Positions 14,173 to 20,298 of a DNA stretch of 20,298 bases are shown here, in pieces. Source of the DNA: Symbiodinium natans (Eukaryota > Sar > Dinophyceae > Suessiales > Symbiodiniaceae); contig CAJNDS010001392.1 in the NCBI GenBank assembly GCA_905221605.1, forward strand, positions 1 through 20,298. Reading direction: 5' to 3'. A model generated the notes under the pieces. The model made no database searches. It worked only from the letters and a program-made list of their open reading frames with translations, and was not told where the DNA came from. The position numbers and the translations under genes were made by a program. Every line of letters starts with the position of its first letter. Positions within the stretch are counted from its first letter, which is position 1.

Positions 14173-14225
14173 GCTTAGGGTTTAGGGTTTAGGGTTTGGG
14201 TTTGGGTTTAGGATTTAGGGTTAGG
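14173..14225 (+). repeat. degenerate telomere-like block (TTTAGGG)
   Basis: About seven units with TTTGGG and TTTAGGA variants. The sequence from 14226 to 14390 is unique with no gene seen. Confidence 0.85.
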
Positions 14226-14390
14226 TACACTATTGCCCCCCGCCTAGCTGAACTGGGGCCCACATCGCAGGGCATGCGGCATATTTGGAGGCTTTGCTTC
14301 ACAGCGGCAAACGCCCACCCAACCCAGCCCATAGGCTAGCCACAGCCAGGCTTCAGGGTTGGGCTTTTTTTGGTCGCCCATTATAATGAG

Positions 14391-14456
14391 GGCGCCCTTT
14401 TGGGGTTGGTTACTTAGATGCTACTTCCAAGGGAACCCCGACCTGCAAAAGGGGGC
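14391..14456. repeat. imperfect inverted repeat, family 2
   Basis: GGCGCCCTTTTGGGGTT (14391-14407) pairs imperfectly with the GC-rich right arm at 14434-14456. The left edge, AATGAGGGCGCCCTTTTGGG, is nearly the same as AATGAGGGCCCCTTTTCGGG at 16845-16864, also the edge of an inverted repeat. Two related foldback elements are therefore present. Confidence 0.6.
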
Positions 14457-14505
14457 AACAGCGCACCAGAGGGCTTCCCTTGCCTTCCCTCAAAGGGCTC
14501 TGAAG

Positions 14506-14572
14506 TATGGGCCCTTGGGTTTATGGGGTCTATGAGGGAGTACACGAGGGGTCCCCCAATCAAGGGCCCATA
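14506..14572. repeat. 67-bp inverted repeat with perfect 12-bp arms
   Basis: TATGGGCCCTTG (14506-14517) and CAAGGGCCCATA (14561-14572) are exact reverse complements. The 43-bp loop holds a second weak pairing (GGGGTC against GTCCCC). The 80-codon + frame starting here is a composite of this element and the following array. Confidence 0.75.
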
Positions 14573-14605
14573 TTCGGGGACTATGTAACCACCCTAAGCT
14601 TACCC

Positions 14606-14808
14606 CTGAACCCCAAACCCTCAACCCTCAAACCTCAAACCCTCAAACCCTCAAACCCTCAAACCCTCAAACCCTCAAACCCTCAAACCCTCAAACCCTC
14701 AAACCCTCAAACCCTCAAACCCTCAAACCCTAAAACCCTAAAACCCTAAAACCCTAAAACCCTAAAACCCTAAAACCCTAAAACCCTAAAACCCTAAAAC
14801 CCTAAAAC
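14606..14808 (-). repeat. CCCTCAAA octamer array switching to CCCTAAAA octamer array
   Basis: About twelve CCCTCAAA units (about 14636-14728) are followed without a break by about ten CCCTAAAA units (14727-14808). Both are 8-bp variants of the 7-bp repeat. Confidence 0.96.
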
Positions 14809-14818
14809 GCGCTTCTAG

Positions 14819-14871
14819 GCCACACCCATTCAACTCCCAGCCAGCCTGGCGAGCCATGTACCGGTCCGCCT
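14819..14871 (+). other. short GC-rich island between inverted arrays
   Basis: It follows GCTTCTAG (acceptor-like) and precedes GTTAGG (14872-14877, donor-like). One frame reads HTHSTPSQPGEPCTGPP. At 53 bp it is too short to judge, but its position repeats the C-array, island, G-array pattern seen at 8859 and 13193. Confidence 0.22.
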
Positions 14872-14872
14872 G

Positions 14873-14980
14873 TTAGGGTTTAGGGTTTAGGGTTTAGGGT
14901 TTAGGGTTTAGGGTTTAGGGTTTAGGGTTTAGGGTTTAGGGGGTAGGGTTTAGGGTTTCGGGTTTCGGGTTTCGGGTTAA
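14873..14980 (+). repeat. telomere-like array (TTTAGGG then TTTCGGG)
   Basis: About ten perfect units are followed by GGGGTAGGG and three TTTCGGG variants. It is inverted relative to 14606-14808. Confidence 0.95.
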
Positions 14981-15835
14981 ACTCTGAACCCTACGCGCAA
15001 CTCTTAACCCAAAAGCCCCTATCCAACTTTGGGGTTTAGGGATTAGGGTCGAGGCGGGGCTCGTTGGGCTCTGGAGGGGGCTCAAAGCGTGGAATTTGCC
15101 AGGTTCTCGACTTGAAAACGTCGTTGCTGGAAGTTTGGGGTTGTTGTACTGTAGGGTTACAGGCTTATTTGTATACAGGGTGATAGGGTTACAAGGTGAT
15201 AGCTTTGCAGATTTCAAGGTTTTGGGTCATCGGGTTTAAGGTTACAGGGTCATAAGGCTTTATATAAGGCTAAAGGGCGCAGTTCACATGCAGGTTTATG
15301 GGCGCTCGCTCGTGTTCTTTGTGCTGCCCGAATAATGGTTTGCAGCCGCTGTCTATAGCTACGCGCTTTTGGCCCTCACGCCCATACATGCCGCAGTTGC
15401 TAGGACCCCTACTTGGAGGTTCATCGGTAGGCTTTCACATCTGAATGGCAATGTTTTGGATGAGGAAGCATGGTTTAGGTTTTAGGGCTTCATGCCTGCT
15501 GGACAACAAGATTTCGATCTTTCCTTTTGACAAGCTAAGTGAAGCAGTACTAGATGAGCTTTCCAGTTCAAGCAGGGCCCTTTAAGTGCAACAGGTGTAA
15601 CAGTGGCTTCAGGGTTTAGGGCAGCTTAGCCGGCTTAGTGCCCTCCTCCTCTGAGCCCTCCCTCCGCCTTCCTGCGCCCATGCCCTGCTGCGCTCGCTCC
15701 CCCTGTTTTCCCGGCGCCCCAAATCCTGAAACCATGAACACCCCGAATCATGGGAAGCCCCCCCACAGGCCGCCTTAATATACTTCTAATCATATGGCCC
15801 TCATGGTCACTTAGAAGATCGTTAAGAAGGGTCCG
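14981..15835. other. long mostly unique region
   Basis: About 850 bp with only scattered single G-strand units (for example 15032-15048 and 15603-15620). It carries the foldback motif TACTTGGAGGTTCAT at 15410-15424. At 15120-15260 a loose 'ggttacagggt' unit recurs. No gene, RNA or splice-bounded island is convincing. Confidence 0.45.
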
Positions 15836-15877
15836 ATCCCCAAACCCAAGAGTACAATCCCCAAACCCAAGAGTACA
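15836..15877. repeat. perfect 21-bp tandem duplication
   Basis: ATCCCCAAACCCAAGAGTAC plus A occurs twice in direct succession (15836-15856 and 15857-15877) with no mismatch, so it is recent. It produces the repeated Gly-Phe-Gly-Asp segment in a minus-strand open frame that I do not consider a gene. Confidence 0.95.
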
Positions 15878-15920
15878 CCCTAACAGTCCAAGGTAGAGTC
15901 CTATGGCCCCAGGTCTCAAC

Positions 15921-16093
15921 ACCCTAAAGCGCTAAACCTTCCAGCCTTCGCCTAAACCCTAAAATCTCTGAACCCTAAATCCTACACCCTAAAACACCAA
16001 ACCCTAAAGCCCTGAACCGCAAGCCTTCGCCCTGAACCTTAAAACCTAAACCCTGAACCCTGAACCCTAAACCCTAAACCCTAAGCACTGAAC
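15921..16093 (-). repeat. degenerate telomere-like array (CCCTAAA)
   Basis: About 20 C-strand units with many variants (CGCTAAA, CCCTAAAACA, CCCTGAA). Confidence 0.85.
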
Positions 16094-16186
16094 TTCCAAA
16101 GCCCCCGCCTGTCTCTTGGCCCAGGTGCGGAAATTCTTCAGTGTGCGGGCCGGCGCCTGAATACCCCAGGTAAAGTTGCACACGTC

Positions 16187-16316
16187 TGGTTTGGGGTTTA
16201 GTTAGGGTTTAGGGTTTAGGGTTTAGGGCTTAGGATTTTGGGGCTAGACTGTAGGGTTTAGGGTTTAGGGCTTGGGGTTAAGGGTTTAGGGTTCAGGGTT
16301 CTGGGTTCGGGGCTTG
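16187..16316 (+). repeat. degenerate telomere-like array (G strand)
   Basis: Two clusters of TTTAGGG variants (about 16187-16240 and 16253-16316). They face the C-strand block at 15921-16093 across a 90-bp island. Confidence 0.87.
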
Positions 16317-16728
16317 CGGAACTCGAAGGTTCATGGGTAGTTAGAAGACGGGTTACGAAGTGCCCAAGCAGGTTCTGATAAAGTTTCAACTAGAACCCTC
16401 AAATAGCCCTGGTATGCATAGCTACCCTTGACCACCTAGGTTGACGGAAAGCTGAAGAACCGAAATCGAGAAAAAACAACGTAGAATGCTATTGTCGACT
16501 TGTTTTGCGGAAAGCGTAGCTATCTACCATACAATATGGCTGGTCACATTGTGTAGCACAGTACCGACAGGAACTACCTAGCTTCTTTGCTAAACCCTAA
16601 ACCCTCAAACCTTTACCGTCGACCCCAAATAAATCAGAAGCCCGAAAACATAATGAGCCCAACAAACCCGAGGATACCCCCGTCTGCACGGGCTCACCAA
16701 TACCACCTAAACAGTCACATCACACGGG
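16317..16728. other. unique region
   Basis: About 410 bp of AT-richer sequence with one C-strand pair (16590-16606) and a weak foldback motif (GAAGGTTCATGGG, 16325-16337). No gene supported. Confidence 0.45.
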
Positions 16729-16837
16729 TACTTGGAGGTTCAGGGTACTGAGAGCCCCTATTATAAACTGTACTTATATATGTAGGTTATACGTGGACTT
16801 CTAATTTGTGCAGGAAGTACCCATGAACCTCCAAGAG
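16729..16837. mobile_element. about 107-bp MITE-like element, best example of CTTGGAGGTTCA family
   Basis: The left end CTTGGAGGTTCAGGGTAC (16731-16748) and right end GTACCCATGAACCTCCAAG (16817-16835) are inverted copies that differ by one inserted base. The interior is AT-rich (tatatatgtagg) with no coding capacity. Related ends occur at 2219, 5971, 6131, 11502, 15410 and 18392. I could not define a target duplication. Confidence 0.75.
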
Positions 16838-16848
16838 TTGTCTAAATG

Positions 16849-16912
16849 AGGGCCCCTTTTCGGGTTTTCATGCTAAGGAAACCATGAAATACGGGTACCC
16901 AAAAGGGGCCCT
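16849..16912. repeat. 64-bp inverted repeat, family 2
   Basis: AGGGCCCCTTTTCGGGT (16849-16865) and ACCCAAAAGGGGCCCT (16897-16912) are reverse complements apart from one missing base. It lies 13 bp from the previous element and shares its left edge with the inverted repeat at 14391. Confidence 0.78.
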
Positions 16913-17147
16913 GATGTAGGAACTGCCCACCTGCTTATCTTCCAATACAAGCGGCTTGGGAGAAACAACTTCCACAACTTTTGAGAGCTAGGCCCCAGTC
17001 ATGCAATCTTACTCGGTCCCTTGACATTCAACAGTCCCTAAACCCTAAATCCTAATCCCCAAACAGCCCCTAAACCCTAGACCCTAAAGCAACAGGCCAC
17101 TCAAGCCCTGATTCCAGGACCCAGACCTCAGACCCTGAATCGAGAAG
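16913..17147. other. unique region with C-strand block at 17036-17097
   Basis: About five degenerate CCCTAAA units at 17036-17097. The rest is unique with no gene. Confidence 0.5.
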
Positions 17148-17231
17148 TCTTCACACCCCAAGCAGTCCTAAACACCCTCAAGACCTTACACATTCAGAGC
17201 CCTAAACCAAAACCCGAAAGCCTCCAAACCG
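17148..17231 (+). repeat. dispersed repeat, copy B (of 1509-1632)
   Basis: TCTTCACACCCCAAG, ACACCCTCAAGACCTTACA and AAAACCCGAAAGCC occur in the same order as in copy A, with about 40 bp of deletions in total. It shows an old duplication across about 15.6 kb. Confidence 0.8.
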
Positions 17232-17375
17232 AACCCTAAACCCTAGAACTCCCTAGACCTTGCGCGCTAATCCCGCGCGCCATTCTGCGACCCGGACGTT
17301 GGCTCGTGTAGCGATGATCCACTCGAAGACGCGGCTTTCGACCCAAGCCTACCCGAGGGACCCTAGACAGCTCTG

Positions 17376-17414
17376 GGTTAGGGTTTAGGGTTTAGGGTGT
17401 AGGGTTTAGGGTTA
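17376..17414 (+). repeat. short telomere-like block (TTTAGGG)
   Basis: Five G-strand units, one with TGTAGGG. Confidence 0.88.
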
Positions 17415-17709
17415 GATCCTAGGATTTTAGGTTTTTCTTTACTCCAGCCAGCGCTCCGCAGGGGCAAAAGCTGCCATGCCTAACGCCAGCTTGGTGGCCA
17501 CAGTAGCCATGTTGCACTAAGGGTACCCTTTGTGGGGGGCGGCTTGCTATCGAAGCCCTAGGCCCTAAACCCTAAACCCTAGAACCCCCCCAAAAACAAG
17601 GGCACGACGGGACGACTGGGGCTACCAAGTCTTGGCAGCGAAGCCATGCCATGTGAACAGGATCGCCCCTTTTGAAGGGGTGCCAGGGAAAGGGGCTGGG
17701 GTGGTTAGA
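17415..17709. other. unique region with small palindromes
   Basis: It holds the 12-bp palindrome AAGGGTACCCTT (17519-17530), a C-strand pair at 17560-17582 and the hairpin CCCCTTTTGAAGGGG (17667-17681). Such short hairpins are expected a few times in this length. No gene. Confidence 0.5.
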
Positions 17710-17795
17710 ATTTAGGGTTTAGGGTTTAGTGTTTAGTGTTTAGGGTTTAGGGTATATTGTATAGGGTATAGGGTTTAGGGCTTAGGGTCCAGGTA
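17710..17795 (+). repeat. degenerate telomere-like array (G strand)
   Basis: TTTAGGG mixed with TTTAGTG and TATAGGG variants. Confidence 0.88.
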
Positions 17796-18415
17796 TGGCG
17801 CTCTAAGCACAAGTGGGGCAGCCGTCGTCAGAGGGAATCCGAAAACAAACGTTGTGTAACTCATGAAGGGACTGGTGGGAGTTCCCCTAAACCCTAAACT
17901 CCAACAGCCCCTAACTTTCTCATGCCTTCCCTTAATATGTATGTCTATACCCCAGCTCAGAAGAACCTGCGAACCTTCAACATGGGCATTGATCTGATGT
18001 AGGAGCCCCCTTGGGGGCCCCCGAAACACTGAGGAATGTGTCTTGTGCTCGTCGTCGTGCAGCAGAAGGACCCCGAACCTTACAAACCACCGCAACAACT
18101 CTGTAATTCCTCTCAACCGTAAGCCCTGAACCCTAAACAGTATGGCCTCTAGACCCTGTCAGGCCCGAACCCGCAATGCCCTATGCTTGGATTCGCGAAA
18201 GCTTCAGACGGTTAGATCCCCAAATCACCCCAAAGCCCAAAGCCCTCTTCTAAGTCAAGTCAGTCAAGCCAAGCTCAACCCACACCCAAATATTCGGTTA
18301 CCGTTCTGAGGTCCCAGGCTGGGGCCAAGCCTGATTTTGAAGGCTTTTGGGGAATAAGTGGTTCAGACATGGATGGAGGACATGAAGCCCTCTTTGGAGG
18401 TTCATGGCACTTACA
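17796..18415. other. unique region; minus-strand 113-codon open frame, doubtful
   Basis: A minus frame spans 17775-18116 (start RGITELLRWFVRFGVLLLHD). It crosses one CCCTAAA cluster and ends in repeat-derived residues (Leu-Asp-Pro-Lys-Pro). I see no domain, signal peptide or splice-like edge, so I list it only as a doubtful frame. A 14-nt hairpin, GCCCCCTTGGGGGC, is at 18005-18018. The foldback motif CTTTGGAGGTTCATGG is at 18392-18407. Confidence 0.3.
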
Positions 18416-18486
18416 AACCCCAAACCTTAAACCCCAAACCCCTAATCCCTACACTCTTTCGAAAAGTACCATGATCCTGCAAGTAA

Positions 18487-18600
18487 CACGTATCTCCCTT
18501 GGACGTGGCCAACCGCCTTGGGAACACCAAGCTGCCGCGTGAGGAGGGCGATCTGATCCGGTGGGATGGGACAGACCTGGGTGTGAAGATGGCTTCTTAA
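18487..18600 (+). CDS. 37-codon open frame with the clearest coding signature
   Basis: Open from after TAA (18484) to TAA at 18598. It reads DVANRLGNTKLPREEGDLIR then WDGTDLGVKMAS. Of the 32 codons from 18502, 14 start with G and most end in G or C, both typical of coding DNA in GC-rich genomes. There is no ATG near the left edge. It overlaps a 123-codon minus frame (18442-18813) and a 122-codon + frame (18561-18929, GTG start). Those longer frames cross the C9-A8 and G16 tracts and lack the same codon bias. Most likely a last exon or an exon relic; family unrecognised. Confidence 0.35.
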   Translation, partial: HVSPLDVANRLGNTKLPREEGDLIRWDGTDLGVKMAS

Positions 18601-18846
18601 CCAGCTTTTATCAAGCAAGCCACCTAGGAAACGGCAGCCTGTCATCCCCCCCCCAAAAAAAATTACGGGAGACAACTGTTTCCTCCTTTGTTCGGAGCGG
18701 GGAGGCTGGAAATCTTTCGGGTGCCTTTTGGACCCCAGAGGTTCAAGTGAACCAATATTTGGGCCTCCCGAAGGGAGGCTTGTCAGCTGTTTCAGACACC
18801 TTTGTACCTTCATACCACATGCAACTTCTTTGTTATCCTGGTCTTG
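18601..18846. other. unique region with several overlapping open frames
   Basis: No telomere-like units. A + frame continues here as GNLSGAFWTPEVQVNQYLGL then PKGGLSAVSDTF, and a minus frame is open through the same bases. A C9A8 tract (18646-18662) interrupts. It may belong to the same decayed gene as 18487-18600, but the frames do not join without a shift. Confidence 0.25.
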
Positions 18847-18913
18847 AGGGTTTAGGGTTTAGGGCTGGGGGTTTAGCGTTTAGGGCTGTCAAATGCTGGG
18901 GGGGGGGGGGGGG
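18847..18913 (+). repeat. short telomere-like block and G16 homopolymer
   Basis: A few TTTAGGG and TTTAGCG units (18847-18889), then sixteen G (18898-18913). Confidence 0.9.
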
Positions 18914-19520
18914 CTTGAGGTTAAATTAGCTCACAAGACCCATGCCTCAGATCAACCCTTAGCTCCAAAACAAGTCCTACATTTTCTACCCCCCCCGAAC
19001 CCATACCCTCTTAACCTCCAAAATTTGAATGTAAGGAAGGATTTTACCATACCTCTGATTTTTTTAAGGCTATGCCCAAGGGGTATGTTGAATACTTCTT
19101 AGATAAATCCCCAACTTCTGCTTGGGAAGGCCCTATGGGCCAAAATAGGGCTCCAGGGATCAGGGCGAGAACTTTCACATTTATTGGGAATGAACCCACA
19201 CCCTAAACCCCTACCACCCTAAACCCTTATCACCCTCAATCCACTTTTTTGGGTAGGCCGACCTTTTCTCCCATTGGATGTGCTTCCTCTCGGGCCAGCC
19301 TGTTTGGGCAAGGCCTGCGTTGTGAAGGCCCTGCCCCCCCCCCCCGCCTCTCTCATATGGGTTTAAGAGAATAGTTGTACCGTATTCGGGTCCTGAGTAT
19401 AGGGGAATACTACTATTGGGGGGGGGGGGGGGTCTAGATTAGGATCCCCCTATTGTCGTAAACTCTCATATCGAAATTCTCAACCCGGAGCCCCAAACCC
19501 TGGGCTTCTATGCGCAAGCC
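18914..19520. other. unique region with C12 and G15 homopolymers
   Basis: About 600 bp with a weak C-strand cluster (19199-19230), twelve C (19334-19345) and fifteen G (19418-19432). A short hairpin, GCCCTAT and ATAGGGC, is at 19130-19151. The 69-codon + frame at 18893 starts inside the G16 tract and is not credible as a gene. Confidence 0.5.
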
Positions 19521-19688
19521 GAGCCCTAAACCCTAAACCCTAAATCCTAAACCCGAAACCCTATAAACCCTGAACCCTGAACCCTAAACCCCAAACCCTA
19601 AACCCTGAACCCTTAACCCTGAACCCTAAACCCTATAAACCCTAAACCCTAAACCCTAAACCCTGTAACCCCATAAACCCTAAACCCT
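19521..19688 (-). repeat. telomere-like array (CCCTAAA/CCCTGAA), about 23 copies
   Basis: C-strand heptamers mixed with CCCTATAAA and CCCTGAA variants. Confidence 0.93.
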
Positions 19689-19785
19689 GACCATACCTTG
19701 GTAATGCAACTGTTGCCATGCTGCTCTGCAGAGCTGTTCTCAGGATTCGGGGAAATTATCTTAAGAAAGGGTTCCATTTACTTAG
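19689..19785 (+). other. island between inverted arrays, candidate exon part 19733-19780
   Basis: The left part has a pyrimidine-rich stretch ending in CTGCTCTGCAG (19721-19731), acceptor-like. The frame after it reads LFSGFGEIILRKGSIYLDW, ending at GG/GTTTAG of the next array. A second frame with ATG at 19718 is also open. It repeats the C-array, island, G-array order. Confidence 0.22.
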
Positions 19786-19853
19786 ACTGGGTTTAGGGTT
19801 TAGGGTTTAGGGTTTAGGGTTTAGGGTTTAGGGTTTAGGGTTTAGGGTTTAGG
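19786..19853 (+). repeat. telomere-like array (TTTAGGG), about 9 copies
   Basis: Perfect heptamers on +, inverted relative to 19521-19688. Confidence 0.95.
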
Positions 19854-20059
19854 GGCCATTCTACTTGGAATGGATGTAGCGTGTCGTATAACAGTTGAAC
19901 TACCGACGAGAAATACAGGCCGACATATTCCTGATTTGATACACTATACCGGGATGAGCAGCGACAATGTTGCTAACCCTAAACCCTAAACGCTTTCTTT
20001 TTGCATCCAGGCCCTTTTTGTTGAACCCGCGCTGTGCAACTGCCTCGCATGCAGGCCTC
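19854..20059. other. unique region with two C-strand units
   Basis: CCCTAAACCCTAAAC at 19978-19992. TTTTTGCATCCAGG (20000-20013) and TGTGCAACTGCC (20033-20044) resemble TTTTTGCAACCAGG and TGCGCAGCTGCC near 9576-9602, in the same order. It is a possible diverged duplicate. No gene. Confidence 0.4.
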
Positions 20060-20298
20060 GAACCCTAAACCCTAAACCCCTAAGCCCCTAAACCCCAAAA
20101 CCCCCAAACCCCTAGACTCCTAAACCCCTAAACCCCTAAACCCCTAAACCCCCAAACCCTAAACCCTAAACTTTAAACCCTAAACCCCAAACCCTAAACC
20201 CTAAACCCCAAACTTTAAACCCTAAACCCTAAACCCCAACCCCTAAACCCTAAACCCTAAACCCCTAAACCCTAAACCCTATACCCTATACCCTTAGG
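20060..20298 (-). repeat. telomere-like array (CCCTAAA/CCCCTAAA) to window edge
   Basis: More than 30 C-strand units, with a group of CCCCTAAA octamers (about 20084-20150) and scattered CTTTAAA variants. It runs off the window. The orientation is wrong for a right-hand chromosome terminus. Confidence 0.95.

Noticed and set aside
14507-14749. Plus frame of 80 codons with Lys-Pro-Ser-Asn-Pro-Gln-Thr-Leu repeats
   Set aside because: It is a composite of a foldback element and the CCCTCAAA octamer array.
17519-17530. 12-bp palindrome AAGGGTACCCTT as a regulatory site
   Set aside because: Several perfect 12-bp palindromes are expected by chance in 20 kb, and no gene start is adjacent.
17775-18116. 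113-codon minus frame as a real gene
   Set aside because: It crosses a CCCTAAA cluster, ends in repeat-derived residues and has no recognised domain. It is kept only as a doubtful frame within a regional note.
20060-20298. Right end of window as a true chromosome telomere
   Set aside because: A right-hand telomere should read TTTAGGG on the + strand; this block is CCCTAAA and is heavily variant-laden.

Overview
The window is nuclear, non-coding-dominated eukaryotic DNA built around interstitial telomere-like repeats. Plant/algal-type heptamers (TTTAGGG on one strand, CCCTAAA on the other) recur in about 40 blocks, from two or three degenerate units to about 25 near-perfect copies. The orientation changes from block to block. 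TTTAGGG telomeres are known from green plants, many algae and dinoflagellates. The combination with GC-rich short unique islands, long C/G homopolymers and hypothetical peptides of the Gly-Phe-Arg-Val-Trp-Gly type (a translation of the G-strand) makes me think of a dinoflagellate, possibly Symbiodiniaceae. That is recognition from memory, not proof; another alga or a plant subtelomere is possible. No prokaryotic operon, no full-length recognisable gene, no tRNA or rRNA and no CRISPR array was found.

Layout. 1-78 is a CA microsatellite. 185-2102 is dominated by telomere-like arrays of both orientations, including an 8-bp TTTTAGGG array (1331-1494). 2103-4000 is mostly unique, AT-richer sequence with an 18-bp perfect palindrome. 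4005-4743 alternates arrays with short GC-rich islands that read like exons. 4900-7900 mixes inverted-repeat elements, ATAC and GA microsatellites and degenerate arrays. 8040-9150 has long arrays, one bracketed by a 30-bp direct repeat. 9600-11450 has an 8-bp variant array, poly-C tracts and a 31-32-bp minisatellite. 11580-15000 again alternates islands with arrays and includes homogeneous TTGAGGG and CCCTCAAA/CCCTAAAA blocks. 15000-19500 is mostly unique sequence with foldback elements and one diverged duplication of a segment near position 1510. 19521-20298 returns to arrays. The window does not end in a telomere: the right-hand terminal block is C-strand, the wrong orientation for a right chromosome end.

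Genes. All longer open frames that cross arrays or microsatellites are composition artefacts. Several short GC-rich islands, however, show codon-like structure in one + strand frame, with a first-position G bias counted by hand, and some are bounded by splice-like AG and GT. The best are 4323-4439, 8859-8933, 11191-11264, 11581-11754 and 18487-18600. None is recognisable by family. I propose, as a testable hypothesis, that these are exons or exon relics and that some telomere-like arrays lie in introns or are insertions. One segment (4440-4560) looks like a canonical GT-AG intron with a telomere-like body.

Mobile or foldback DNA. A dispersed motif near CTTGGAGGTTCATGGG occurs roughly eight to ten times in both orientations. 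In two places it forms the inverted ends of short MITE-like elements (16729-16837 and about 5970-6146). The second is split by a telomere-like insert that has a 15-bp perfect duplication at its edges.
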